A stretch of DNA of 39,048 nucleotides from contig CANRKI010000011.1 in assembly GCA_947631175.1 (NCBI GenBank), forward strand, positions 1 to 39,048, written 5' to 3'. Positions 18,830 through 28,181 of this stretch are shown piece by piece. The stretch's first letter is position 1; each line of letters starts with the position of its first letter. This DNA is from an uncultured Flavobacterium sp. Its GTDB lineage: Bacteria > Bacteroidota > Bacteroidia > Flavobacteriales > Flavobacteriaceae. The translations under genes were made by a program, and so were the position numbers. Below the pieces are notes generated by a model. It worked only from the letters and a program-made list of their open reading frames with translations, was not told the DNA's origin and did not search any database.

Positions 18830-19993
18830 ATGGAAAACAATACATTAAAATCTGTTGAATACGGATTAGAAAAAATATTTGAAGGAGCACAAGACTTTTT
18901 ACCAATCTTAGGTACAGACTATGTTGAATTTTACGTAGGTAACGCAAAACAAGCCGCTCATTATTACAAAACAGCTTTTGGTTTCCAATCAGAAGCTTAC
19001 GCTGGGCTTGAAACAGGGATGAGAGACAGAGCTTCTTACGTTGTAAAACAAGATAAAATACGTATCGTATTAACAACGGCATTAAACTCACAATCACCAA
19101 TTGGTGAACACGTTAAAAAACATGGTGACGGTGTAAAAGTAGTTGCACTTTGGGTTGAAGACGCACGCTCTGCTTACGAAGAAACGACAAAACGTGGTGC
19201 GGTTTCTTTCTTAGAACCAACTGTATCCACTGACGAAAATGGGGAAGTAGTACAATCAGGTATTTACGCATACGGAGAAACAATATTTATGTTCACCGAA
19301 CGTAAAAACTACAACGGTATTTTCATGCCAGGGTATAAAAAATGGGAATCAGATTACAATCCATCATCAGTTGGTTTAAAATATGTAGACCATATGGTAG
19401 GTAACGTGGGGTGGAACCAAATGGATGTTTGGGTAAAATGGTTTGAAGAGGTTTTAGGTTTCGTAAACTTTTTATCTTTCGACGACAAACAAATAACTAC
19501 CGAGTATTCTGCATTAATGTCAAAAGTTATGGCAAATGGTAACGGTCGTATTAAATTCCCAATTAACGAACCAGCAGAAGGTAAAAAACGTTCTCAGATT
19601 GAGGAGTATTTAGATTTTTACGAAGGGGAAGGTGTGCAACATATTGCTGTGGCAACAGATGATATTATTAAAACTGTATCAGAAATGAAATCTCGTGGTG
19701 TCGAATTTTTATCTATTCCACCGCAAGCTTATTATGATGCAATTCCTGAGCGTTTAAAAGATCATATGAATAAATTTAAAGAAGATATCTCTGAACTTCA
19801 AAAATTAGGTATTATGATTGATGCTGATGAAGAAGGATATTTACTTCAAATTTTTACAAAACCAGTTGAAGATAGACCAACATTATTTTTCGAAGTAATT
19901 CAGCGTATGGGCGCTCGTGGTTTTGGAGCAGGTAACTTTAAAGCATTGTTTGAATCAATTGAAAGAGAACAAGAATTAAGAGGAACACTATAA
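18830..19993 (+). CDS. hppD: 4-hydroxyphenylpyruvate dioxygenase
   Basis: 'DYVEFYVGNAKQAAHYYKTAFGFQSEAYAGLETG', 'GVQHIAVATDDI', 'PTLFFEVIQRMGARGFGAGNFKALFESIEREQELRGTL'. Confidence 0.95.
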   Translation: MENNTLKSVEYGLEKIFEGAQDFLPILGTDYVEFYVGNAKQAAHYYKTAFGFQSEAYAGLETGMRDRASYVVKQDKIRIVLTTALNSQSPIGEHVKKHGDGVKVVALWVEDARSAYEETTKRGAVSFLEPTVSTDENGEVVQSGIYAYGETIFMFTERKNYNGIFMPGYKKWESDYNPSSVGLKYVDHMVGNVGWNQMDVWVKWFEEVLGFVNFLSFDDKQITTEYSALMSKVMANGNGRIKFPINEPAEGKKRSQIEEYLDFYEGEGVQHIAVATDDIIKTVSEMKSRGVEFLSIPPQAYYDAIPERLKDHMNKFKEDISELQKLGIMIDADEEGYLLQIFTKPVEDRPTLFFEVIQRMGARGFGAGNFKALFESIEREQELRGTL

Positions 19994-20072
19994 TATGAAC
20001 TTAACAAGTTTTTATTAAAACCTTGAGTTTAAGGCAGGTTGTTATTAAATATTTGTTAAACTTAAATAATCA

Positions 20073-20105
20073 TTGAGAATCTTCCAAAAAAACATTCTAA
20101 ATTTG
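20073..20105 (+). promoter_or_regulatory. Candidate RpoD-type promoter for an intergenic small transcript
   Basis: TTG 20073-20075, 22-nt spacer, TAAATTTG 20098-20105 (Bacteroidetes TTG/TAnnTTTG). Confidence 0.5.
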
Positions 20106-20111
20106 TATCAG

Positions 20112-20226
20112 CAAAAATAAGGAGTTAGTAGGCCTTATGAATAGCGAGTAAATTTTCATAATTTATAGTTTTTTGGTTGGTTAATAGCATAAAATCCTGG
20201 TCATTTAGTTGACCGGGATTTTTGTT
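20112..20226 (+). ncRNA. Candidate intergenic small RNA, about 115 nt
   Basis: Starts just downstream of the predicted promoter; hairpin TTATGAA(20135-20141)/TTCATAA(20155-20161); ends at a strong terminator at 20191-20226. Confidence 0.4.
20191..20226 (+). terminator. Rho-independent terminator
   Basis: AAATCCTGGTCA-TTTAGT-TGACCGGGATTTTTG. Confidence 0.8.
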
Positions 20227-20283
20227 TTATAATTTTTTTGGTATATTTATTGTTTATACACTACCAAAAATACTTGTCTATCA

Positions 20284-21054
20284 ATGAAATTACTTTATAC
20301 ATCAATATTCTTTATTTTATTTACATTTTTATCCTTTGCCCAAGGGAAAGTGTACGACACTGGTGAGTACTTTAAATTCAGAATTCATTACGGCATAGTA
20401 AATGCTGGATATGCCACTTTAGAACTTAAAGAGGCGGTTCGCGAAGGTAAAAAAGTACATCACGCAAAAGGATACGGCTGGACAACAGGTATCACGAAAG
20501 CCGTTTTTAAGGTCGAGGATGATTATCAATCATATTTTGACAAAAAAACAAACAAGCCTTACGAATTTATTCGTAATATTAACGAAGGCGGTTATAAAAA
20601 AAATCAACAAGGATTCTTCAATCAAAACAAGCAAACAGTATTTGTGAAAGACTACAAACACAAAACTGAAAAAAGTTTTTCTGTTACGGAAAAGGTACAA
20701 GATATTCTATCTTCTTTTTACTATCTAAGAAATTATTCGGGATTGGATAAGTTAAAAGAAGGAGAGGCTATTGTTATTGATATGTTTTTTGATAACGAAA
20801 TTTATAAATTTAAATTAAAATATTTAGGTAAAGAGAATTTAAATACTAAATTTGGGAAAGTTTCATCGCTTAAATTTAGACCCTACGTACAGTCGGGTCG
20901 CGTTTTTAAAGAGCAAGAAAGTTTAACTGTTTGGGTTTCAGATGATGAGAACAGAATTCCGTTGTTGGTGAAGGCTGATTTAGCAGTAGGTTCTTTAAAA
21001 GCATCAATAATTGAGGCAAAAGGAATTCAACAACCACTTACTATAATCAAATAA
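20284..21054 (+). CDS. DUF3108 domain-containing protein
   Basis: 256 aa; signal peptide; 'YDTGEYFKFRIHYGIVNAGYATLEL...VWVSDDENRIPLLVKADLAVGSLKASI'. Confidence 0.85.
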   Translation: MKLLYTSIFFILFTFLSFAQGKVYDTGEYFKFRIHYGIVNAGYATLELKEAVREGKKVHHAKGYGWTTGITKAVFKVEDDYQSYFDKKTNKPYEFIRNINEGGYKKNQQGFFNQNKQTVFVKDYKHKTEKSFSVTEKVQDILSSFYYLRNYSGLDKLKEGEAIVIDMFFDNEIYKFKLKYLGKENLNTKFGKVSSLKFRPYVQSGRVFKEQESLTVWVSDDENRIPLLVKADLAVGSLKASIIEAKGIQQPLTIIK

Positions 21055-21058
21055 ACAA

Positions 21059-21985
21059 ATGGAAACTGCTCCTAACTACCTAGATCAAATTGAAAAACTT
21101 GAGGAAAAGTTTACTCAAATTAATCAAAAAACACAAACTCATCTTGAAGGATTACTTTGGGCAAAACCAATAACATATTGGGATTACATCCAAACTGACG
21201 CACTTTTAAGTTTACAAACACAACGAACCACCTTGCCAGACGAGATGGTTTTTATTATGTATCACCAAGTGAACGAATTGTTGTTTAAAATGATTCTTTG
21301 GGAAATACAACAAGTGGCATACTGCCAGGATTTAACAACTACTTTTTTTACTGAAAGATTAAATAGAATTAGTCGTTATTTTAACATGCTTACAACCTCT
21401 TTTGATATTATGAAAGAAGGAATGGAAGTAGAACAGTATCTAAAATTTAGAAATACACTTACTCCTGCCAGCGGATTTCAAAGTGCTCAATATCGATTGG
21501 TCGAATTTGCATCTACAGATTTAATTAATTTAATTGATCACCGTTACCGCGAAAATATTGATCGAAATACGCCATACGAACATGCTTTAGAACATTTATA
21601 TTGGCAAGCTGCAGGAAAGGATTACAAAACAGGTGAAAAATCGTACTTAATTAACGAGTTCGAGAAAAAATATAAAAAGCCGTTTTTAGATTTTATGGAA
21701 GAATATAATACCATAAACTTATGGCGTAAATACAAACAATTACCTTCTGAAGATCAACAGAACCCAGAACTTATCCAAGCGATGAGGCACTATGATAAAA
21801 CCGTAAACATAACTTGGGTGATGGGACATTATCATGCTGCGGTTAAATATATCGAAAGTGTACCAGGAACTCAAGAAGCAACTGGTGGAAGTGATTGGAA
21901 AAAATATATGCTACCTCAATACCAACGCCGAATTTTCTTTCCAGAATTATGGTCAGATGACGAACTTAAAAATTGGGGTAAATAA
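21059..21985 (+). CDS. Tryptophan 2,3-dioxygenase family protein
   Basis: 'YWDYIQTDALLSLQTQRTTLPDEMVFIMYHQVNELLFKMILWEI', 'ASGFQSAQYRLVEF', 'GTQEATGGSDWKKYM'. Confidence 0.9.
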   Translation: METAPNYLDQIEKLEEKFTQINQKTQTHLEGLLWAKPITYWDYIQTDALLSLQTQRTTLPDEMVFIMYHQVNELLFKMILWEIQQVAYCQDLTTTFFTERLNRISRYFNMLTTSFDIMKEGMEVEQYLKFRNTLTPASGFQSAQYRLVEFASTDLINLIDHRYRENIDRNTPYEHALEHLYWQAAGKDYKTGEKSYLINEFEKKYKKPFLDFMEEYNTINLWRKYKQLPSEDQQNPELIQAMRHYDKTVNITWVMGHYHAAVKYIESVPGTQEATGGSDWKKYMLPQYQRRIFFPELWSDDELKNWGK

Positions 21986-22007
21986 TCAAAAAAATAATAA
22001 ATTAGTT

Positions 22008-23258
22008 TTGAAATATTTATCAGTTCTCTTAGTAACAATTTTATTTTTTAGCTGTACAGACAAAGAAAAACAGCAAGATGAAAATATTGAAGTAAAAAAA
22101 ATAGAAACTCCTGAAGAAGAGCTTAGAAAAGCTTATGGATTTATTTTAAACCAATATAACGTTAAATACGATACAATTGTTTCGGGAGATAGCTTTGGTA
22201 AAATTTTAGGAGATAATAATTTTAGTGCCGCACAAGTACATGATATTAACCAAAAAATAAAAAACGACTTTAATGTTCGTGATATTAGAATAGGTAAGCC
22301 TTATACATTACTTAAATCTAAAGAAACGGATAGTTTGTTGTATTTTATTTACGAAAAAAGTAGATTAAAATATACGGTTATCAGTTTAAAGGATTCAATT
22401 TCAGTTACTGATAAAGAAATTCCTACGGTTTTAAAAACTCGTACTGTTGCTGGTGAGCTAGACGGTTCGTTATCAGAATCCTTAAATAGATTAGGTGTGC
22501 AGCCTGGTATAGCTACAAATTTATCTCGAATTTATGCTTGGTCTATAGACTTCTTCAAATTAGATAAAGGAGATAAATTTGCTTTAAACGTTACTGAACG
22601 ATTTTTAGAAAACGGTGAATATATTGGTGTCGAATCGATAAACGGTTCTTTCATTGAGTATAGAGGTAAAAAAATGTATGCCTTTCCATTTAAAAAATCA
22701 GCAGATCAAAATAACTTTGAATATTACGATGAGGAAGGAAAACAAATGAAAAATATGTTTTTGAAAGCTCCTCTAAAATATTTCAGAATAACGTCTAAAT
22801 TTACAAGACAGCGTTTTCATCCTGTTCAACTAAAATGGAAAGCACATAATGGTACTGATTATGCCGCGCCACATGGAACAGAGATAATGACAACTGCCGC
22901 AGGTACCGTTGTGCAAACAGGTTATACTGCCGGTAATGGTAATTTTGTGAAAGTTAAACACAACGGAACCTACACGACTCAATACTTACATATGTCCAAA
23001 ATTTTAGTAAAAAAAGGACAAAGAGTCGCTCAAGGCCAGGTAATTGGTAGAGTAGGAAGTACAGGTTTAGCAACAGGACCGCACGTTTGCTACCGTTTCT
23101 GGAAAAATGGTGTTCAAGTAGATCCATTATCTCAAAAACTACCTAATGCTGAACCAATGGATAAAAAACAACTTCCATTGTATTTAAATAGCATAAAAAC
23201 AATAAAGCAAGAGCTTGATAGCGTTGCTGATTCAAAATTCTCAATTAAAGATAATTAA
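22008..23258 (+). CDS. M23 family metallopeptidase, predicted lipoprotein
   Basis: In-frame TTG at 22008 gives (M)KYLSVLLVTILFFSC lipobox; 'WKAHNGTDYAAPHGTEIMTTAAGTVVQTGYTAGNGNFVKVKHNG' and 'GRVGSTGLATGPHVCYRFWKNG' LytM motifs. Confidence 0.85.
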   Translation: MKYLSVLLVTILFFSCTDKEKQQDENIEVKKIETPEEELRKAYGFILNQYNVKYDTIVSGDSFGKILGDNNFSAAQVHDINQKIKNDFNVRDIRIGKPYTLLKSKETDSLLYFIYEKSRLKYTVISLKDSISVTDKEIPTVLKTRTVAGELDGSLSESLNRLGVQPGIATNLSRIYAWSIDFFKLDKGDKFALNVTERFLENGEYIGVESINGSFIEYRGKKMYAFPFKKSADQNNFEYYDEEGKQMKNMFLKAPLKYFRITSKFTRQRFHPVQLKWKAHNGTDYAAPHGTEIMTTAAGTVVQTGYTAGNGNFVKVKHNGTYTTQYLHMSKILVKKGQRVAQGQVIGRVGSTGLATGPHVCYRFWKNGVQVDPLSQKLPNAEPMDKKQLPLYLNSIKTIKQELDSVADSKFSIKDN

Positions 23259-23261
23259 CCA

Positions 23262-24884
23262 ATGGCATTATATTCGATAGATCCTTTATCTACAAATTCA
23301 TGGAATGAAATTCAAAAGCATTTCGATGAAATACACGATGTAGATGTTAGAAATTTATTTCGAATAGATAAAGATCGATTTACAAAATTCTCTATTCAAT
23401 TAGACGATTTGTTTTTTGATTTCTCTAAAAACAGACTTACCGATAAAACACTTGATTTATTAGTACAACTCGCTAACGAAGTACAACTGCAAGATGCAAT
23501 TGAAAAATACTTTAGCGGTGATATTATTAATGAAACCGAAAATAGAGCCGTTTTACACACGGCTTTACGTGCTCCAAAAGGTGATGTAGTTAAGTTTGGT
23601 AACAAAAATATAGTTAACGAAGTACATAATGTCCGCGTGAAAATTAAAAAATTTTCGCGCGAAGTTATTTCTGGTGCTCGAACAGGTTTTACCAATAAAC
23701 CCATTACAGATGTGGTTAATATTGGTATAGGCGGATCCGATTTAGGACCACGTTTTGTAACCGAAGCACTTACACATTACAAAAATCATTTAAACACCCA
23801 CTTTGTGTCTAACATTGATGGTGATTATCTTCATCATTTATTACAAAAGTTAAATCCAGAAACAACATTGTTTATTGTTGTATCTAAAACTTTTACTACT
23901 GATGAAACTCTATCAAATGCAACCACAATTAAAGACTGGTTCTTAAAAAAAGGATGTATTTTAGATATCGAACGTCATTTTATTGCCGTAACCTCAAATG
24001 TAAAGCAAGCTGAATCCTTTGGAATTGCTGCCGAAAATATTTTCCCAATGTGGGATTGGGTCGGTGGACGTTATTCTTTATGGAGTGCAGTTGGTCTTTC
24101 AATAGCATTATCAATTGGTTATAAAAACTTTGAATCCTTATTAGAGGGAGCTTTTGAAATTGATACGCATTTTAAAACAGCCGATTTCAAAGAAAACATT
24201 CCAGTAGTTATGGCTTTGTTATCAATATGGTATAATAATTTTTATTTAGCCGAGACCGAAGCTGTAATTGGTTATTCTGAGTATTTGGAGCGTTTTCCAA
24301 GTTATTTACAGCAATTACTTATGGAAAGCAACGGTAAATCAATAGATCGTAGCGGTAAAAATGTTGATTATCAAACAGGGGCAATAATTTGGGGAAGTTG
24401 CGGATCAAATGCCCAACATGCCTTTTTCCAATTAATTCACCAAGGAACTAAATTGATACCAATTGATTTTATTGGATTTATAAACCCATTAGTACCACAA
24501 AATACACATCATAACAAATTAATGGCCAACTTGTTTTCACAAGTAGATGCTCTTTTGGCTGGAAGATCTAAAGAAGAAATTGGATTCATGGAGATTAATG
24601 ATGATCAACGTGCTTACAAATATTTTGCAGGAAACAAGCCTTCAACTACTATTTTGTTTGAATCATTATCTCCAAAATCAATCGGAAAATTAATTGCTTT
24701 ATATGAACACAAGACGTTTGTACAAGGTGTAATATGGAATATTTATAGTTATGACCAGTTTGGTGTAGAATTAGGAAAGCAAATTTGTTCTAAAATTTTT
24801 GAGAATAATTTAAAGGATTTAAACGAAAAAGAATTATTCTTTACTAATCAAATATTAAATTATTACAATAAAAACAAAAAATAA
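23262..24884 (+). CDS. pgi: Glucose-6-phosphate isomerase
   Basis: 'NIGIGGSDLGPRFVTEAL', 'VSKTFTTDETLSNATTIKDWF', 'MWDWVGGRYSLWSAVGLSIAL'. Confidence 0.97.
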   Translation: MALYSIDPLSTNSWNEIQKHFDEIHDVDVRNLFRIDKDRFTKFSIQLDDLFFDFSKNRLTDKTLDLLVQLANEVQLQDAIEKYFSGDIINETENRAVLHTALRAPKGDVVKFGNKNIVNEVHNVRVKIKKFSREVISGARTGFTNKPITDVVNIGIGGSDLGPRFVTEALTHYKNHLNTHFVSNIDGDYLHHLLQKLNPETTLFIVVSKTFTTDETLSNATTIKDWFLKKGCILDIERHFIAVTSNVKQAESFGIAAENIFPMWDWVGGRYSLWSAVGLSIALSIGYKNFESLLEGAFEIDTHFKTADFKENIPVVMALLSIWYNNFYLAETEAVIGYSEYLERFPSYLQQLLMESNGKSIDRSGKNVDYQTGAIIWGSCGSNAQHAFFQLIHQGTKLIPIDFIGFINPLVPQNTHHNKLMANLFSQVDALLAGRSKEEIGFMEINDDQRAYKYFAGNKPSTTILFESLSPKSIGKLIALYEHKTFVQGVIWNIYSYDQFGVELGKQICSKIFENNLKDLNEKELFFTNQILNYYNKNKK

Positions 24885-25093
24885 AGGTTGTTTTTGTTAA
24901 ATATAAGCTTTGTTTTTTGTTAATAGTGTATTAAGTATTTGTTGTTTTTAACGTTTTTATTTCGTTATTATATAATATACAATATTTTAATTTTGTTAAA
25001 TTATATAAATAAAATTAAAATTAACATTAAGTAAACTTTTAATTAAAATAAAATAACGAATTTTGCACCAAAATCTATAACAATACAACAAAA

Positions 25094-27865
25094 ATGAAAA
25101 ACTTCAGAAATTGGGTAAGTTTATGCCTTATGGTATTTACCTCTGTTGCTTTTGCTCAAACAAAAATTACTGGTAAAGTAGTTGACGGTGAGTACTCAGG
25201 TGGACTTCCTGGAGCAAGTATCGCTGTAAAAGGTACTTCAAACGGAGCTACTTCTGACATGGATGGTAGTTTTGAACTAACTACAAATCTTGAATCAGGT
25301 CAAGTGGTAATTTCTTTCATCGGTTACGAAACTAAAACAGTTTCTTTTAAAGCTCAAAACGGTATTGCTAACATTGGTAATGTAACTGTTTCTGCTTCAG
25401 ACAACATGTTAGAAGGAATTGTGATTCAAGGTGTAGCAGACGTTGCTAAAGATCGCAAAACTCCAGTAGCTGTTTCGACTATTAAAGCTGCTGAAATTGT
25501 TGAAAAATTAGGAAACCAAGAATTTCCTGAGATGTTAAACTCTACACCATCGGTTTACGCTACAAAATCTTCTGGTGGTTTTGGTGATTCTAGAATTAAC
25601 ATTCGTGGTTTCGACCAAAAAAACATTGCAGTAATGGTTAACGGTATGCCAGTTAACGACATGGAAAACTCTTCTGTTTATTGGTCTAACTGGGCTGGTT
25701 TATCTGACGTTACTTCTGCAATGCAGGTTCAACGTGGTTTAGGTTCTTCTAAACTTGCTATTTCTTCTGTTGGTGGCACTATCAACATTTTAACAAAATC
25801 ATCAGACATGAAAGCTGGTGGACGTATTTCTGCAGGTCTTGCAAACGATGATTACTTTAAGTCTACTGCTTCTTATAACACAGGTAAATTAGAAAACGGA
25901 TTATCAGCTTCTATCTTATTATCTCACACTATGGGTGATGGTTACGTAGATGGTACTTCTTTTGAAGGATCTAACTACTACGCTGCTGTTGGTTATGAAA
26001 CTAAAAACAAAAAACACGATTTCCAATTAACTTTTACTGGCGCGCCTCAATCTCACAACCAAAGAAATACTTATATTTCTATTGCTGAGGCTCAAGCAGC
26101 TTCTGATAATGGAGATCCAAACATTAAATACAATAAGGATTGGGGTTACTTAAACGGTAAAGAATTTAGCTGGAGACGTAACTATTACCACAAACCAATT
26201 GGTTCTTTCAACTGGAACTATAAAATTAACGAAACTACAAAATTAGCTTCTGTATTCTACGGTTCTTGGGGACGTGGAGGTGGAGGACGTGCTTATGGAC
26301 GTGCTACATATAGAGATGCTAATAACAGAAACGTTACTGTTTATCCTGATGACGCTATCTTTAGAGATGCTAATGGTGTTATGGACTTCAATAAAATTGT
26401 TGCTTGGAACCAAGGTAGTGCTTTTTCTCACAATGGTAACGCACTTACAAACAATACTCCAGGTGTAATGGGATATTCTAATGCAGGTATTGGTACAATT
26501 AACTCTGTTAACTCTCACGACTGGTACGGAGGTATTATCTCTTTAAACAAAAAATTATCTGAGAAATTTACTTTAGATTTTGGTATTGACGCTCGTACAT
26601 ATGTTGGGTACCACTTCGAAAACGTTGCTAATTTCTTAGGAAATAATTCTTACTACGATACTACTCGTCTTGTTGATGGTAGCTCAAGAAATCAATACTT
26701 CTACAATGCATACGGTTCAGACGTATCTTATAATCCTTTTGCTAGCTTAAACGGTAACGATGCGATTAACTATAACAACGATGGTAAAGTAAACTGGTAC
26801 GGTGGTTTTGCTCAGTTAGAATACTCTAACGATAACTTAACTGCTTTCGTACAAGGTGCACTTTCTAACCAAGGTTTCAAACGTATTGACTATATCGTTT
26901 ACGGTCAAGAAATGGAAACTTCTTGGAAAAACATGTTAGGTGGTAACGTTAAAGCTGGTGCTAACTACAACATTGACGAAAATCACAATGTATTCGTAAA
27001 CGGAGGTTGGTATTCTAAACAACCTTTCTTTAATGGTGTTTACTTAAATAACCGTAACGAATTAAACCCGAACTTAAAAAATGAAACTGTTATCGGTTTA
27101 GAAGCTGGATACGGATTCCGTTCAGAAAAATTCAATGCTAACGTTAACGTGTACAGAACTTCTTGGGCTGATAGAGTATTAACAAGATCATCTCAATTCA
27201 CAGTTGGTGGAGAAAACGTTCAAGGTACAGCTAACTTATTTGGTATCGAGCAAATTCACTACGGTGCTGAGGTTGACTTCTTATACCGTCCAACTTCTCG
27301 TTTCGATGTTAAAGGATCTTTCTCTATCGGTGATTACAGATACGGTAAAAACGTTATTGCAACTTACTTAGATCGTGAAACAAACTTACCAATCTTAGAC
27401 GATAACGGTGATATCAAATCAGAAACTTTATACTTAAAAGATGCTAAAGTAGGTGATGCTGCGCAATTAATGGCAAACGTATCTGCTGCATACAAAGTTT
27501 TAGATAGAACTAATCACACAATCAAAGTTGACGCTGGATACCGTTTTGTAGACCAATTATACTCTCAAATCGATGCTTCTAAAATGAATACAGTAGATAA
27601 TAAAGGCGCTTTAGAATTACCATCTTACAACTTATTCGATGCTGGTGCAACGTACACAATGAGAGTTGGTAAAGAAAAAGCAAACTCAGTTAACGTTCGT
27701 TTCAACTTAAACAACGTTTTCAATACAATTTACATTGCTGATGGTATGACTGCTCAACACGTTGACGCTAACACTACATCAACTTGGAAAGGTATTGATA
27801 CTCGTAACAACGTATGGTTTGGTGCAGGTAGAACTTGGAACTTTACATTATCATACAACTTCTAA
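25094..27865 (+). CDS. TonB-dependent receptor with N-terminal carboxypeptidase-regulatory-like domain
   Basis: 923 aa; 'ITGKVVDGEYSGGLPGASIAVKGTSNGATSDMDGSFEL'; plug 'INIRGFDQKNIAVMVNGMPVNDMENSSVYWSNW'; C-terminal 'WNFTLSYNF'. Confidence 0.93.
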   Translation: MKNFRNWVSLCLMVFTSVAFAQTKITGKVVDGEYSGGLPGASIAVKGTSNGATSDMDGSFELTTNLESGQVVISFIGYETKTVSFKAQNGIANIGNVTVSASDNMLEGIVIQGVADVAKDRKTPVAVSTIKAAEIVEKLGNQEFPEMLNSTPSVYATKSSGGFGDSRINIRGFDQKNIAVMVNGMPVNDMENSSVYWSNWAGLSDVTSAMQVQRGLGSSKLAISSVGGTINILTKSSDMKAGGRISAGLANDDYFKSTASYNTGKLENGLSASILLSHTMGDGYVDGTSFEGSNYYAAVGYETKNKKHDFQLTFTGAPQSHNQRNTYISIAEAQAASDNGDPNIKYNKDWGYLNGKEFSWRRNYYHKPIGSFNWNYKINETTKLASVFYGSWGRGGGGRAYGRATYRDANNRNVTVYPDDAIFRDANGVMDFNKIVAWNQGSAFSHNGNALTNNTPGVMGYSNAGIGTINSVNSHDWYGGIISLNKKLSEKFTLDFGIDARTYVGYHFENVANFLGNNSYYDTTRLVDGSSRNQYFYNAYGSDVSYNPFASLNGNDAINYNNDGKVNWYGGFAQLEYSNDNLTAFVQGALSNQGFKRIDYIVYGQEMETSWKNMLGGNVKAGANYNIDENHNVFVNGGWYSKQPFFNGVYLNNRNELNPNLKNETVIGLEAGYGFRSEKFNANVNVYRTSWADRVLTRSSQFTVGGENVQGTANLFGIEQIHYGAEVDFLYRPTSRFDVKGSFSIGDYRYGKNVIATYLDRETNLPILDDNGDIKSETLYLKDAKVGDAAQLMANVSAAYKVLDRTNHTIKVDAGYRFVDQLYSQIDASKMNTVDNKGALELPSYNLFDAGATYTMRVGKEKANSVNVRFNLNNVFNTIYIADGMTAQHVDANTTSTWKGIDTRNNVWFGAGRTWNFTLSYNF

Positions 27866-27887
27866 TCGTTTTTCGATTTAAATATAT

Positions 27888-27917
27888 AAAACCCCTGAAC
27901 AATTTGTTCGGGGGTTT
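27888..27917 (+). terminator. Rho-independent terminator
   Basis: AAACCCCTGAACAATTTGTTCGGGGGTTT hairpin just after the TonB receptor stop. Confidence 0.75.
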
Positions 27918-28050
27918 CCCATTTTTAGCTTCGCTACAAAATGCGCCGTGCTGTACGCACTCGCTGTTGTTACGCTTCGCTCCACAACGAGCTCAAACAG
28001 TTGCTCCCATCACTAACCCGCTTCGCCAACTACTAAATAAAGCTCTGATT
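27918..28050. repeat. GC-rich intergenic element with repeated GCTTCGCT/CGCTTCGC words and short hairpins
   Basis: AGCTTCGCT 27927, ACGCTTCGCT 27972, CCGCTTCGCC 28018; GTGC/GCAC 27948-27960; GTTGT/ACAAC 27966-27988; flanked by two terminators. Confidence 0.4.
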
Positions 28051-28088
28051 TAGCCTTTTAATGCCATAGAAGTTTAGTAAATAAAAAA

Positions 28089-28119
28089 AATCCTCGAGCA
28101 AAACGTCGAGGACTTTTTA
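28089..28119. terminator. Rho-independent terminator
   Basis: AATCCTCGA-GCAAAACG-TCGAGGACTTTTT; A-tract on the other side suggests it may be bidirectional. Confidence 0.75.
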
Positions 28120-28181
28120 TTTATTAAATAATTTATAATCATGTTTTAACCATCAAATTACTAGACTTAAAAATTTATAAT

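Noticed and set aside
24885-25093. Riboswitch in the long AT-rich leader of the TonB receptor
   Set aside because: The region is very AT-rich and I could not identify a conserved aptamer-like core; at most a GAATTTTG near-match to the -7 element.
27835-28053. 72-aa ORF after the TonB receptor
   Set aside because: Begins inside the receptor gene, reads through a terminator, and its composition fits a noncoding GC-rich repeat.
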